From Desulfomicrobium sp. ZS1 (lineage in GTDB: Bacteria > Desulfobacterota > Desulfovibrionia > Desulfovibrionales > Desulfomicrobiaceae), in the NCBI RefSeq assembly GCF_024204645.1, contig NZ_CP100351.1:2878001-2942000 (forward strand): DNA of 64,000 bases, given 5' to 3'. Both the position numbers and the translations under genes were made by a program. Shown piece by piece: positions 30,755 through 41,267 of this stretch (within the stretch, counting starts at the first letter, position 1; each line of letters starts with the position of its first letter). The notes beneath the pieces were generated by a model. That model made no database searches and was not told where the DNA came from. It saw only the letters and a program-made list of their open reading frames with translations.

Positions 30755-33691
30755 ATGCGAACCCTGATTTTCATACTCACATTGCTACTTATCCCGCAAC
30801 CAGCCCTTGCCATCTCGGATATTCCCCTTGATGTCAGCGTGTTGGACATTTCCTCCGAGCGCGGCAGCCACAATAGCGTCATAGCCACGGCTCAGGACTC
30901 CCAGGGCTTTATCTGGATGGCGTCCATCCGGGGTATCTATGTGTATGACGGACGAGTGGCGCGACGAGTGCTCGAGGATGTCCTGCGGGAAACGAAAATC
31001 CGTGATCTGCGCATCGACGACAATGACATCCTGTGGGTCGGAACCAACTCCGGGGTGCTCGCCTATTCCCTGAAAAACGGCACTCCCCGCTGGTACAGGA
31101 CAAACGATACCCCGGCGGGCCTCTCCACCAAAAGCGTCAATATCTTCTACTCGGACCAAAAGGGCTCCTTATGGGCAGGCACGGTCAATGGCGGACTGCA
31201 TCGGTACGAACCGTCTTTCGACAGGTTCGACATGGTCGATATCACGCCCCCCCACCCGGACGCACAGTGGTCCGTCTTCGACATCGCCGAAAGCCCGAAG
31301 CGGGACATGTGGCTGGCCACGAGGCAGGGAGTGTTCCGCTTGACCGGCAGCAAAGGGCCGGTCACGGCCATTCCTCTGGCCACCAAAGAAGACTATTCCG
31401 CCAAGCAAATCGCCTTTGACGGGGCAGGCAACCTTTGGGCCGGCATCGCCGGCAAGGGTCTCTGGACGCTGCCGGCGCATGGCGCGCGCAATGAACTCGT
31501 CGCGGTGCAGGACTTCCCGGCGGACCACATCCTTGATCTCTTCTCCGACAGCAGCGGCGATGTCTGGATTTCAACCACCCAGGGACTGTTTCGGTACGCC
31601 TTCCGGGAGGGCGGCATTTTTCATCACCCCTTCCGCATCCAGAATTCACGCAACAAGATCCCCGTGTTCATCACCTCTATCATGGAGACCAAAGCGGGGA
31701 CGCTGTGGATCGGCACATTCAATCACGGGGCGCTGCATCGTCCGGCCTATCCCGGCGCGAAGCTGCTTCAGCTCAGGATCAAAGGCCAGGATGAGCCGCT
31801 GCGAAATGCCGATATCATCTCCACGGTCAATCCCGCCGATTCGCGCATCTATGTCGCGCCGCAGAACGGCAATCTCTACCGCTCGCAACCCCTTGATCCC
31901 AACCAGCTCGCCCTTTCAACCGACATCGAACTCGAAACCTTTCTCGAAACCCCGAGAATACGATCCCTGGCCTGGACATCCGAAAACGCCCTGGTCTGCG
32001 GCATGCAGAACGCGGTGCTCCATGTCGGTCCCAATCTCGAAACCAGTCGCGTTCAGCCGGTCATCGAATCCAAAAATCCTTTGCTTCTGGCCAATTTCAT
32101 CCGCCATGCCGCGCCCATGGGAGATGGACGGGTCTGGTTCTCCAACATGAGTGAAGCATATTCCTGGAAACCTGGCGACTCTAACGCGCGCAAGGAAATG
32201 CACTTTCCTTCCAACCCCGGCGGGGGATGCATCTACCGTTCAGGGCAGGACATCTGGATCGGGTACGGCACAACCATAACCAGCATCGACACTGTCACCG
32301 GCCGCAAAAGCAGCTTCACGCTCCCGGAATCCGCGCAGCAGGAGGGAGAAAACAACATCAAGTCCCTGCTTCTGCTCAACGCCCAGGAAATGCTCATCGG
32401 AACGACACGGCAACTGTTCCGCTACAATCTGCAATCAAACGCCCTCACCCCGCTGCGCACCGGTGGCAACGAGCCCATCCCGAGCGTGCTCTCGCTTTGG
32501 CCCGACAACGCCGGCAACGTCTGGATGCACACCTCCTCGAAAATCTATCGCCTTCCTCCCCGTTCCAACCTCGTCTTCGAGATGGCCATCGGGGCGGGGC
32601 ATCCGTCCTCAAGCATCTCCTCCCCGCCGACTGTTCTTGGACAAATACTCGTTTACGGCCATACGGATGGATTGCTGCTCATCGACCCTCAAAAGCTCCT
32701 CACGCGCGAGCCGACCCGCCCCAAGATTTCCGACATCCGCATCTTCGGCGACCCCGTGCCCGCGACCCCTCTGGGCCGGATGCCCAAAAACCTGAACCTC
32801 GACCACCTCCAGAATTATTTGACCTTTTCTTTTTCCATCCCGGAGATCAACGCCCTCACCGCTCCCCGCTATGTCTACAAGCTCGAAGGTTTGGACGGGA
32901 CCTGGAATGATGTCGGGACGCAGGCGTCGGTCAGCTACGCGCACCTGGAACCGGGAGCATATGCGTTCCATCTCAAGGACGGGATGGACGGGGCGGTCAC
33001 CGAGTCCATGAGCATCACCATTCATCCGCCCTGGTGGCTGACCGTGTGGGCCAAGGCAAGCTACGCGCTTTTCCTTGCGCTCACATTCCTGATCTCATCG
33101 TTGCTGTTTGCACGCCTGCAGACCGCCCGCATTCGCAAGGACATGCTCGAAAACCTGGTCATGCAGGACCCGCTGACCGGGGTGCCCAACCGGCGCAAAT
33201 TCCAGGAAGTGCTCGTAGCCGAAAAAAGCCGCTGCAAACGCAGCAACCACCAGATCTCGGTGATCATGATCGACATCGATTATTTCAAGGGATTTAACGA
33301 TCGCTTCGGGCATCAAGCCGGGGACTCGGCCCTGCGTAGCGTCGCTCAAACCTTAAGCGCCACGCTCAAGCGACCGGAAGATTTCGTGGGAAGATACGGG
33401 GGGGAAGAATTCGTGGTGGTATTGCCCAGCACCAATCGAAGCGGAGCGGAGCGGGTGGCTCAAAAAATTCAGCAAGCCCTTTTCTTGACCAACATTCCCT
33501 ATCCGGGCTCACCGCTTTCGGACAGAATCACGGTCAGTCTCGGCATCTCGACATTCAGTCCGCAAACCGACCTGCACATCGATTCAGGACTCTTTTCAGC
33601 GGACCAGGCCCTCTACCAGGCCAAACGCAACGGACGGAACTGTTTCTTCTACAAGGACCATTGCCTGGCCCTAACGCCCCTGCAGCAATGA
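30755..33691 (+). CDS. Membrane diguanylate cyclase with periplasmic two-component-propeller sensor
   Basis: This protein of about 978 residues has a signal segment (TLIFILTLLLIPQPALA) and then propeller repeats with the pattern DSQGFIWMAS, DNDILWVGTNSGV, SGDVWISTTQGLF and GTLWIGTFNHG. A Y_Y_Y domain (YVYKLEGLDGTWNDVG) follows, then one membrane helix (ALFLALTFLISSLLFARL) and a GGDEF domain. The active loop is RYGGEEF near residue 882, and the inhibitory site RPED lies five residues before it, so it should make c-di-GMP with product feedback. It replaces the usual histidine-kinase output of such sensors. The ATG at 30755 is chosen; its ribosome site is weak. Confidence 0.93.
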   Translation: MRTLIFILTLLLIPQPALAISDIPLDVSVLDISSERGSHNSVIATAQDSQGFIWMASIRGIYVYDGRVARRVLEDVLRETKIRDLRIDDNDILWVGTNSGVLAYSLKNGTPRWYRTNDTPAGLSTKSVNIFYSDQKGSLWAGTVNGGLHRYEPSFDRFDMVDITPPHPDAQWSVFDIAESPKRDMWLATRQGVFRLTGSKGPVTAIPLATKEDYSAKQIAFDGAGNLWAGIAGKGLWTLPAHGARNELVAVQDFPADHILDLFSDSSGDVWISTTQGLFRYAFREGGIFHHPFRIQNSRNKIPVFITSIMETKAGTLWIGTFNHGALHRPAYPGAKLLQLRIKGQDEPLRNADIISTVNPADSRIYVAPQNGNLYRSQPLDPNQLALSTDIELETFLETPRIRSLAWTSENALVCGMQNAVLHVGPNLETSRVQPVIESKNPLLLANFIRHAAPMGDGRVWFSNMSEAYSWKPGDSNARKEMHFPSNPGGGCIYRSGQDIWIGYGTTITSIDTVTGRKSSFTLPESAQQEGENNIKSLLLLNAQEMLIGTTRQLFRYNLQSNALTPLRTGGNEPIPSVLSLWPDNAGNVWMHTSSKIYRLPPRSNLVFEMAIGAGHPSSSISSPPTVLGQILVYGHTDGLLLIDPQKLLTREPTRPKISDIRIFGDPVPATPLGRMPKNLNLDHLQNYLTFSFSIPEINALTAPRYVYKLEGLDGTWNDVGTQASVSYAHLEPGAYAFHLKDGMDGAVTESMSITIHPPWWLTVWAKASYALFLALTFLISSLLFARLQTARIRKDMLENLVMQDPLTGVPNRRKFQEVLVAEKSRCKRSNHQISVIMIDIDYFKGFNDRFGHQAGDSALRSVAQTLSATLKRPEDFVGRYGGEEFVVVLPSTNRSGAERVAQKIQQALFLTNIPYPGSPLSDRITVSLGISTFSPQTDLHIDSGLFSADQALYQAKRNGRNCFFYKDHCLALTPLQQ

Positions 33692-35332
33692 CAGGAAGCG
33701 GTCCATCCCGCAGACCCTGCACTCATCGCAGCCCGACACGGGGCACGGCGGACTGACTATCCCGTGCCTGTACTTGGTCCACTCCGAGTACAGGAACTTT
33801 CTTGAAACCCCTATATCCAGGCGTTCCCAGGGGAACACGCTGTCCCGGTCCAGCGGACGGTGCAAGACCTGCCGCACCAGCTCGTCAAAATCCCTTACGG
33901 CTGCGGCAAGTCCAGTCTGAGCAGCCCGCTCAAGGCAGGGGAAAATCTCCTCGCCGCCCCTGGCCAGAAACATCTGCACCCGGGCCTGAGCGGGATTCTC
34001 TCCCGCGAAACGCATGCCTTTGAAGCGTCCGACAGCGCCCTTGAAACGCCGCATGGCCTTTTTGAACCAATCCTCTTCCGGAATGGCTGCCCACTGCAGA
34101 GGCGTCCAGGCCTTGGGCACAAGACAGCTGACCGAGAGGGAGATGAGCTCGACCCCTTTCTTGCGGTTCCCCTGCCCGAGCCTCCTGGCCTCTTCGATGC
34201 GGCCCAGGAAAGATTCGAATTCCGCCCAATCCTCTTCATTCTCATCCGGCCAACCGGTGATCATGTACAGCTTCAAGGTGCCGAACTGCAGGCGGCTGAT
34301 GCGGGTCACGGCCTCCAGAAAGGCTTCTTCCGAAAAATGTTTGTTCATGGCCTGACGCAGGCGGCGGCTCGCCCCTTCCAGCGCCAGAGTCACGGAACGG
34401 GTGCCGGTATGGCGAAGAAATCCGAGCAGCTCATCGGTCAAGCCATCGGCGCGAAGCGACGACAGCGAAAATTTGACCTTGCGCTCCTGCAACCAACGCA
34501 AAAAAGGAAGCAGGTCGGGCCAGTCGGTCAGGGCCGTGCCGACCAGTCCCACTTTCTGCGGCTCACACCGCGTCACGATATTTTGCAGCGTCTCCATCTC
34601 GGCATGGCGGGGAGGCTTGTAGATGCTGCCTGCCGCGCAAAAACGGCAACCGTAAGGACAGCCGCGGTTAACTTCCAGCAGCAGCATGTCCCGGAACTGC
34701 GCTTCGGAGCTGACAAAACAGGAATAGGCGGGTGCGTGCAGATTTTTGGACCCGGAGGTGTCGACCACCCTGCGCACGGGCTCGGGGCTTTTGCCGGGAA
34801 TCAGCATCCCGGGCAGCGCTGCTATGCTTTCAAGAGCCGCAGCCTTCTCCCCGCCGCTGTTCCAGATCCGGGCTATCGTGCCTGTTACGGCCAAAAAGCC
34901 GGCCTCGGCCTCGCCGACAAATATCCCGTCCAGCGCGGGCAGAATCGGAAAAGGATTGAGAAATGCCAAGGGACCACCGGCAAGAATCATGGGCCAGGAC
35001 TGGCGCTCCTCGGCTCTGACGGAAATATCCGCATCCTGCAGCAGTCTGATGACCGTGGGAAAATCGCCTTCGAAATTGAGGCTGAAAAGAACAAGGGGGA
35101 AGAGGCCCAGGTCACGTCCGGAGTCAACGGACCTGGGCCTTTGGGAAGTGGGGTCCCAGAAAAAACGCTCGACTGCCAGCTCCTCGCAACTCGCGAGCAG
35201 CCGGTAAACAACCTGCCAGCCCAGAGTGGAGAGTGCGTGCTGCGCGGCTTCCGGAAAAACCAGAGCCACGGGCAGCCGTCCTCCCCATTCCTTCAGTTGC
35301 GGGACTGTTCGGCCTAGATAGAGCTCGGACAC
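33671..35332 (-). CDS. B12-binding-type radical SAM protein downstream of ftsZ
   Basis: This 553-residue protein carries the radical SAM signature CPYGCRFCAAG (C-x3-C-x2-C), preceded by an N-terminal region with VFVGEAEAG-like and MILAGGPLAFLNP motifs typical of the family with TIGR03960-like architecture. The C-terminus has extra cysteines (CPVSGCDECRVCG) that could hold a second iron-sulfur cluster. Substrate and reaction are unknown. The GTG at 35332 has GGAGGG just upstream. It follows ftsZ by 45 bases at the end of the division cluster, and its 3' end overlaps the convergent cyclase gene by 21 bases. Confidence 0.85.
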   Translation of the reverse strand: MSELYLGRTVPQLKEWGGRLPVALVFPEAAQHALSTLGWQVVYRLLASCEELAVERFFWDPTSQRPRSVDSGRDLGLFPLVLFSLNFEGDFPTVIRLLQDADISVRAEERQSWPMILAGGPLAFLNPFPILPALDGIFVGEAEAGFLAVTGTIARIWNSGGEKAAALESIAALPGMLIPGKSPEPVRRVVDTSGSKNLHAPAYSCFVSSEAQFRDMLLLEVNRGCPYGCRFCAAGSIYKPPRHAEMETLQNIVTRCEPQKVGLVGTALTDWPDLLPFLRWLQERKVKFSLSSLRADGLTDELLGFLRHTGTRSVTLALEGASRRLRQAMNKHFSEEAFLEAVTRISRLQFGTLKLYMITGWPDENEEDWAEFESFLGRIEEARRLGQGNRKKGVELISLSVSCLVPKAWTPLQWAAIPEEDWFKKAMRRFKGAVGRFKGMRFAGENPAQARVQMFLARGGEEIFPCLERAAQTGLAAAVRDFDELVRQVLHRPLDRDSVFPWERLDIGVSRKFLYSEWTKYRHGIVSPPCPVSGCDECRVCGMDRFLSLLQGR

Positions 35333-35377
35333 AGTTCCCTCCAGGAGTGGGCTGACACGCCTTGAATACTGATAATG

Positions 35378-36628
35378 CTAGTCTGCCTGCATTCTGATGA
35401 ATGACGGAATTTCAAATTCCTCCTCTTCGAACAGGAACTCGGCGTCCTCGCCACCGTTCACGATCTTGCGGGGCTCATGCCGCCGCTCTTCCGCGCCGGG
35501 CTGGGTCTTGGCACGGATATAAGCGGGCACGCTCAAATCGGCGCTTTCATTGACCGTGATCTTGCGGGTGCGCGGACGGATGAATGTTCCCTCGCTTTCA
35601 GCGCCAATCCGGCTCGAAGCCGGGTTCGCGGCGAACGGAGTGACCTTGGTTCCTTTTTCCAGGGGGGCGTTGCCGTCCTGAATACCGGTGGCGATGACGG
35701 TGATGCGCATTTCATCCACGCAATCCATGTCGAAGACCGTACCGAAGTAGATCTTGGCATCCTCATGAGCGGCTTCATGCACGATGCTGGCGGCTTCGCT
35801 GACTTCTTCGATGGTCAGGTCGGGTCCGCAGGTGATGTTCATGAGCACGCCACGAGCGCCGTCGATGGTCACGTCTTCCAGCAGCGGGCTGGTGATGGCC
35901 TTCAGCGCCGCCTCGCGAGCTCTGCCGTCGCCGGAAGCGATGCCCGTGCCCATCATGGCCAGACCCATCTCTTCCATGACCGCCTTCACGTCGGCAAAGT
36001 CGAGGTTGATGAGGCCCGGGACCATGATCAGGTCGGAGATGCCCTTCACGGCGTGAAAAAGAACTTCGTCGGCCTTGCCCAGCATGTCCACGAACGAGGC
36101 CTTCTTGGAGGCCAGGGTCAGCAGGCGGTCGTTGGGGATGGTAATGATGCTGTCGACGATGTCGCGCAGCTCCTTGATCCCGCGTTCGGCCTGCTGCTGG
36201 CGGCGCTTGCCCTCGAAAAAGAACGGCTTGGTCACGACGGCCACGGTCAGCGCGCCCATGTCCTTGGCCACCTGGGCGATGACCGGAGCCGCGCCCGTGC
36301 CGGTACCGCCACCCATGCCGGCGGTGACGAAGACCATGTCGCAGTCACCCAGGATATCCCGGATCTGGGCCTGGCTTTCGAGGGCCGCGTCCCGGCCCAT
36401 GTCCGGATTGGCGCCGGCGCCAAGGCCCTTGGTCAGCTTGTCGCCAAGCTGGATCTTGTATTCCGCCTGCGAATGTTTCAGGGCCTGCATGTCCGTGTTC
36501 GCGGCAATGAAGGTCACGCCTTGCATGGCGGCCTTGATCATGTTGTTCACCGCGTTACCGCCTCCGCCACCAACTCCGATGACTTTGATCAAAGCATTGT
36601 CTTCGCGTTCAATTTCTAGGAAATCCAT
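35378..36628 (-). CDS. ftsZ: Cell division GTPase FtsZ
   Basis: This 416-residue tubulin homologue forms the division ring. GTP-binding features are [17 protein letters not shown], the tubulin signature [14 protein letters not shown], and [11 protein letters not shown] for the synergy loop region. After a variable linker the C-terminal peptide [13 protein letters not shown] is the conserved tail that contacts FtsA and other ring proteins. The ATG at 36628 has GGGGGGA upstream. It follows ftsA by 57 bases, the usual order. Confidence 0.98.
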   Translation of the reverse strand: MDFLEIEREDNALIKVIGVGGGGGNAVNNMIKAAMQGVTFIAANTDMQALKHSQAEYKIQLGDKLTKGLGAGANPDMGRDAALESQAQIRDILGDCDMVFVTAGMGGGTGTGAAPVIAQVAKDMGALTVAVVTKPFFFEGKRRQQQAERGIKELRDIVDSIITIPNDRLLTLASKKASFVDMLGKADEVLFHAVKGISDLIMVPGLINLDFADVKAVMEEMGLAMMGTGIASGDGRAREAALKAITSPLLEDVTIDGARGVLMNITCGPDLTIEEVSEAASIVHEAAHEDAKIYFGTVFDMDCVDEMRITVIATGIQDGNAPLEKGTKVTPFAANPASSRIGAESEGTFIRPRTRKITVNESADLSVPAYIRAKTQPGAEERRHEPRKIVNGGEDAEFLFEEEEFEIPSFIRMQAD

Positions 36629-36685
36629 ACTTCCCCCCACTTTTGCATTGTTCCGTTCTCCGTTTCCCCGTGCTCGTCAAACCCG

Positions 36686-37915
36686 TCAACTGATGTCCAC
36701 GAACCATTTCTTCATCCTCGCCAGGATGGAGTGAAAGATGTTCTTGTCGCGGATGCGGATCTTGCTGTCCCGCCCGTGCTTTTCCGCGCCATAGAGCAAA
36801 AGGCCCACCGCCGTGGCATAGGTAGGGCTGTCCACCACATCCCTCAGTCCGCCCACTCCGGCAGGTGAACCCGTCCTGGTCGGCAGGTTGAAGACCTGCT
36901 CCGCCAATTCCTGAATCCCTTCAATGCGCGAGGCGCCGCCGGTCAGCACCACCCCCGCGCCGATAAGCTTTTTGTACCCGGAGCGGATCAGCTCCTGGTC
37001 TACCAAGGCCAGCAATTCCTCCATGCGCGGCTCGCAGATCTCGGCCAGGACCTGCCTGGTCAGCTTGCGCGGCTCGCGGCCCCCGACGCTCGGCACCTCG
37101 ATAATCTCGTCCTTCTTGACCAGCTCCGCCAAGGCGCAGCCGTACTTGATCTTGATCTTCTCGGCGGCCTGGGTCGGCGTGCGCAGACCAAAGGCGATGT
37201 CGTTGGTCAGGTTGGTCCCGCCAAGGGCGATGACCCCGGTGTGCTTGATGGAATTGCCGTGAAAAATTGCGATATCCGATGTGCCTCCGCCAATGTCGAC
37301 CAGAGCCACGCCGATCTCGCGCTCTTCGTCGGTCAACACGGCCTTGGAGGAGGCGAAGGCTTCGAGCACGATGTCTTCCACGTCAAGGCCGGACTTGTGG
37401 CAGCTCTTGACGATGTTCTGGGCGCTGGTCACCGCGCCGGTGACGATGTGCACCTTGACCTCCAGCCGCACCCCGGCCATGCCCAAAGGATCCGCGATGC
37501 CGGTCTGGTCATCGACGATGTACTCCTGGGGCAGAATGTGGATGACCTCGCGGTCCAGCGGAATGGCCACGGCCTTGGCCGCATCGATGACCCGCTCAAT
37601 GTCGCGGGCGGTCACTTCGCCACCCTTGACGGCGATCACGCCATGGCTGTTGAAGCCCTTGATGTGGCTGCCCGCGATCCCGGCGTATACGGCCCTGATC
37701 TCGCAACCGGCCATAAGCTCGGCTTCTTCGAGGGCTTTCTTGATGGACTGCACGGTCTGTTCAATGTTGACGACCACGCCCTTCCGAAGGCCCGTGGACG
37801 GGCTGGTGCCGATGCCGATGATATCCACCAGCGAATCCGTCCCCACCTCACCCACAACGGTACATATCTTGGTCGTTCCGATGTCCAGACCCACAATCAA
37901 TTCAGACTTGGCCAT
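36686..37915 (-). CDS. ftsA: Cell division protein FtsA
   Basis: This 409-residue actin-like ATPase anchors FtsZ to the membrane. The phosphate and adenosine motifs are LIVGLDIGTTKICTVVGE, VALVDIGGGTSDIAIFHG and GAGVVLTGGASRIEGI. The SHS2/1C domain is GCEIRAVYAGIAGSHIKG. The C-terminal amphipathic helix (FHSILARMKKWFVDIS) would insert in the membrane. It lies between ftsQ and ftsZ as in most division clusters; GGGGAAG precedes the ATG at 37915. Confidence 0.98.
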   Translation of the reverse strand: MAKSELIVGLDIGTTKICTVVGEVGTDSLVDIIGIGTSPSTGLRKGVVVNIEQTVQSIKKALEEAELMAGCEIRAVYAGIAGSHIKGFNSHGVIAVKGGEVTARDIERVIDAAKAVAIPLDREVIHILPQEYIVDDQTGIADPLGMAGVRLEVKVHIVTGAVTSAQNIVKSCHKSGLDVEDIVLEAFASSKAVLTDEEREIGVALVDIGGGTSDIAIFHGNSIKHTGVIALGGTNLTNDIAFGLRTPTQAAEKIKIKYGCALAELVKKDEIIEVPSVGGREPRKLTRQVLAEICEPRMEELLALVDQELIRSGYKKLIGAGVVLTGGASRIEGIQELAEQVFNLPTRTGSPAGVGGLRDVVDSPTYATAVGLLLYGAEKHGRDSKIRIRDKNIFHSILARMKKWFVDIS

Positions 37916-37954
37916 ACTTCCCCTCATCTCCCGGCCTTGGCCGGCATGCTTTCC

Positions 37955-38800
37955 CTAGAGTGTTTGATCGGCGTGTAGCCTGATCCATGCCCGCCCGGGC
38001 ATGACAAATATAAATTCGATGCGATCCAGCTCGCCCCGGCGCCCCAAATCAGCCCAAACCTTGGTCAGACTTTTCAGCGCGGAATCCAGATCCGCGCCAT
38101 CCAACTGCACGAGCACCCGTGGCTTTTCCAGAAATATGCTGAACTGATCCGCGCTGTCCTGCCGCAGCCAAGCGATCTGGCTCATGCCGAACGGCAGAGA
38201 GTTCCGGGCAACCTCATCCAGCAGAGTCCTGATTCCGTTTCCCACCTGCACGCCCTCTTCCGTTTCCAGCAGCGGAAGCGAAATGAACTTGTCCACGCTC
38301 ACAGCCGCGATGGTTTGCCCGTTCACGTCCGCGTAGTAGAGTTGTTCGTCGCGGCGCGTCAGAAAGGCCGGTTCACGCTCCTTCACCTCGATGATCAGGC
38401 CGTCGGGCAAAACCCTGGTCACGGCCACGCTTTCCACCCATTCACTGGCGGCGATGCGGCGCTGCACCTCCGCGATGTTGATGCTCAAGACATTCGATCC
38501 CGTGCTGACCCCGCCCATTTCCGCAATCTCGTCGCGGCCAAGCCGCTGGGAGCCTTCGATCTGCAGATTGACGAGCGCGAAAAACTCATGGGTCGTGATC
38601 CACCGGTAGGCAAAAAGAATTCCGAAACTGACCACGCCCACTGCGGCAATGCCCAACGTCCAGCGCGTCAGGATGAAAACCGTGCGCCCCAGGCCAAGAA
38701 GAATTCCGCCAAGCACCGCGCCCTTGTTCACGGGTTGCTTGCGCTCCTTGCGCCGGGCTACATTCCGGCGAATCTTCTTGCCCATGACCGCAGTGCTCAC
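37955..38800 (-). CDS. ftsQ: Cell division protein FtsQ (GTG start)
   Basis: This 281-residue bitopic membrane protein of the divisome has a basic cytoplasmic start ([17 protein letters not shown]), one membrane helix ([19 protein letters not shown]), the POTRA domain ([19 protein letters not shown]) and the beta domain. The GTG at 38800 overlaps the murC stop as GTGA and has GAGGTG upstream, so it is preferred to the ATG at 38785. The low similarity typical of FtsQ is offset by clear position between murC and ftsA. Confidence 0.95.
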   Translation of the reverse strand: MSTAVMGKKIRRNVARRKERKQPVNKGAVLGGILLGLGRTVFILTRWTLGIAAVGVVSFGILFAYRWITTHEFFALVNLQIEGSQRLGRDEIAEMGGVSTGSNVLSINIAEVQRRIAASEWVESVAVTRVLPDGLIIEVKEREPAFLTRRDEQLYYADVNGQTIAAVSVDKFISLPLLETEEGVQVGNGIRTLLDEVARNSLPFGMSQIAWLRQDSADQFSIFLEKPRVLVQLDGADLDSALKSLTKVWADLGRRGELDRIEFIFVMPGRAWIRLHADQTL

Positions 38801-40173
38801 GGATTCTTCACCTCTTCGTCCAGATAACCCTGGCCGACAGTCCAAATGCTGCCCGCGCCCAGCGTCAAAAACAAATCGCCTTCCTGCAGGATCTCGCCAA
38901 GAGCGGCCTGCATGGATCCAAAATCCTCGAAGAACCGCACCGGCGTGCTCGTGACCTGCCTGATAGCCTGGGCCAAACTCTGACCGCTGACTCCGGGGAT
39001 GGGTGATTCGCTGGCCGGATAAATTTCGGTCAGCAGCAACTGATCGACCCCTGCGAACACTTTGGAGAAATCACCGAACAGGGCCTGCGTCCTGGTGAAC
39101 CTGTGCGGCTGAAAAGCCACCACCAGCCGTTTGTGCGGATAACAAAGCCTGGCGGTTTCAAGGGTGGCTGCGATTTCCGTGGGGTGATGGCCGTAGTCGT
39201 CAACGACCAGCACTCCGTTCCGCTCGCCCTTGTGCTCAAACCGGCGCCCCACTCCGGCAAACGCGCCCAGACCGTGGATGATGTCCTTTTTGGGTACCCC
39301 GGCTTCCATGGCCACGCCGATGGCGGCCAGGGCGTTCAGGACATTGTGCCGGCCAGGATGGGTCAGGGACACCTCGCCCCAGAATTCGCCCTGCCGATAG
39401 ACGTTGAATCTCGACCCCGCCTCGCAGCTGATGATCTCAGCGCGCAAATCGTTTTCTTCCCCGAATCCGTAAGTCATGACCGGACGACGGACCCGGGACA
39501 GGATCGATTGCACGCCCTTGTCATCGCCGCAGACCACGTTCAGGCCATAAAATGGCACGCTGTTCATGAAGTCGACAAAGCTGTCCCGGATTTCGTCCAG
39601 GTCCTTGTAATAATCGAGATGGTCGGCATCGACGTTGGTGACGATGGATATTCTCGGCAAAAGGCACAGAAACGATCCGTCCGACTCGTCGGCTTCGGCG
39701 ATGAGATAGCGGCCCTGGCCAAGCATGGCGTTGGAACCGTACGCGTTGAGACGCCCACCGATGATGACCGTGGGATCAAGATGGGCCTCCATGAAAATCG
39801 TGGCCAAAAGCGAGGTGGTCGTGGTTTTTCCGTGGGTACCGGCCACGGCCACGCCAACTTTCAGGCGCATCAGCTCGGCCAGCATTTCCGCGCGCGGGAT
39901 GATCGGCACGCCGTGGGCCCGGGCTTCCTCCAACTCAGGATTGTCCTCGCTCACGGCCGTCGAGCGGACCACGACCTGCGCGCCCTGCACGTTTTTCCTC
40001 TCGTGTCCGGCATGGACCGTGGCTCCGAGAGTTTCCAAACGCAGCGCGACCGGCCCCTTGACCAGATCCGAACCCGACACTTCATAGCCGAGGGTCAAGA
40101 GCACTTCGGCGATGCCGCTCATGCCCGCGCCGCCAATGCCGACCATGTGTATTTTTTTGATCTTCGACTTCAT
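38797..40173 (-). CDS. murC: UDP-N-acetylmuramate--L-alanine ligase MurC
   Basis: This 458-residue cytoplasmic ATP-dependent ligase adds the first amino acid to UDP-MurNAc. The N-terminal nucleotide domain is [18 protein letters not shown], the ATP loop is [16 protein letters not shown], and the later motifs are [10 protein letters not shown] and [14 protein letters not shown], the last typical of MurC. The ATG at 40173 is taken; a GTG at 40179 overlapping the murG stop is possible. No murB gene follows, so that step must be encoded elsewhere. Confidence 0.97.
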   Translation of the reverse strand: MKSKIKKIHMVGIGGAGMSGIAEVLLTLGYEVSGSDLVKGPVALRLETLGATVHAGHERKNVQGAQVVVRSTAVSEDNPELEEARAHGVPIIPRAEMLAELMRLKVGVAVAGTHGKTTTTSLLATIFMEAHLDPTVIIGGRLNAYGSNAMLGQGRYLIAEADESDGSFLCLLPRISIVTNVDADHLDYYKDLDEIRDSFVDFMNSVPFYGLNVVCGDDKGVQSILSRVRRPVMTYGFGEENDLRAEIISCEAGSRFNVYRQGEFWGEVSLTHPGRHNVLNALAAIGVAMEAGVPKKDIIHGLGAFAGVGRRFEHKGERNGVLVVDDYGHHPTEIAATLETARLCYPHKRLVVAFQPHRFTRTQALFGDFSKVFAGVDQLLLTEIYPASESPIPGVSGQSLAQAIRQVTSTPVRFFEDFGSMQAALGEILQEGDLFLTLGAGSIWTVGQGYLDEEVKNP

Positions 40174-40175
40174 GT

Positions 40176-41267
40176 TCACCGTTTGTCACGCCGCGCTTTA
40201 CTCGACGCCAAATCCTGCAATTGCGCCACCACCCGGTCTCCGGCGTCGGGGATACCCGCTTCACGGGCGGCCCGGGCCATTCTGGCCAGATTTTCCGGCA
40301 TTTGAAAAAGATCACCCACCACCGAGGACAAATTCAATTCTTCCAATTGACGCTGCTGAATGACCAGCGCCGCCCCGACCTTTTCCAAAGAGCGGGCGTT
40401 CTTGAGCTGGTGATCGTGGGTCGCATAGGGAAAAGGAACCAGGATGCTCGGCTTTCCCGCGACGGTCAGTTCGGCGATGGTCGTGGCCCCGGCTCGGCAA
40501 ATGACCAGATCGGCGAAGCGGTAGGCCTCGTGCATGTCGCTGATGAACGGCTCCACGCGCGCCGCAGGATATTTTTCGGCGTAAACGTCGCGAATGGCCT
40601 CAAATTCGTCCTTTCCCGTCTGATGCCAGATGCCAAGGCCCAGCTCTTTGAGCCGATCCAGTTCACGCACCACGAAACCATTCAGGGCCGAAGCGCCCTG
40701 GCTGCCTCCCACAATCAAAATATTGCGTCCCAGCATGCGCCGTTCGTCGCGCAAAGAGCGAATCTCAGCCCGAACGGGGTTGCCGGTGACCACGGCGTTG
40801 TCGCCGCCGAAGGCTGCGGCTTCCATGTCAGCAAAGCTGACCAGGACGCGGTCGACGCGACGCGCCAGAATCCGGTTGGTCACCCCGGGTACGCTGTTCT
40901 GCTCATGAATGGCCGAGGGGATGCCCATGAGGCTCGCCGCCAGGGGGCAGGAAAATCCCGCGTATCCGCCCAGCCCCAGCACCACGTCGGGCTTGAACTC
41001 ACGCAGCAGCCGCCAGGACTTATAGAGACTGCGCCCCAGCCACACGGCCGTGGCCGCGTTTTTGATGCCGCGCCCCAGAACGCCCTGGGCAGGCAAGGCC
41101 GCAAAAGGCAATCCAGCCGCCCGCGCCCATTCGCCTTCGGGTCCGCGCTCTGAGCCCACGAACAGAATCTCGCAGCCTGGCACTGCGGCGCGAACGGACT
41201 CCGCCACGGCCAGCGCCGGGAAAATGTGGCCTCCGGTGCCGCCTGTGGTCAGGATCAAACGTTTCAT
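40176..41267 (-). CDS. murG: Lipid II synthase MurG
   Basis: This 363-residue glycosyltransferase (GT28) adds GlcNAc to lipid I at the inner face of the membrane. Conserved loops are [49 protein letters not shown] and the C-terminal sugar-nucleotide site [20 protein letters not shown] and PYATHDHQ. The ATG at 41267 overlaps the ftsW stop as ATGA, which fixes the start against a long upstream extension. Its own stop overlaps the murC start region. Confidence 0.98.
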   Translation of the reverse strand: MKRLILTTGGTGGHIFPALAVAESVRAAVPGCEILFVGSERGPEGEWARAAGLPFAALPAQGVLGRGIKNAATAVWLGRSLYKSWRLLREFKPDVVLGLGGYAGFSCPLAASLMGIPSAIHEQNSVPGVTNRILARRVDRVLVSFADMEAAAFGGDNAVVTGNPVRAEIRSLRDERRMLGRNILIVGGSQGASALNGFVVRELDRLKELGLGIWHQTGKDEFEAIRDVYAEKYPAARVEPFISDMHEAYRFADLVICRAGATTIAELTVAGKPSILVPFPYATHDHQLKNARSLEKVGAALVIQQRQLEELNLSSVVGDLFQMPENLARMARAAREAGIPDAGDRVVAQLQDLASSKARRDKR

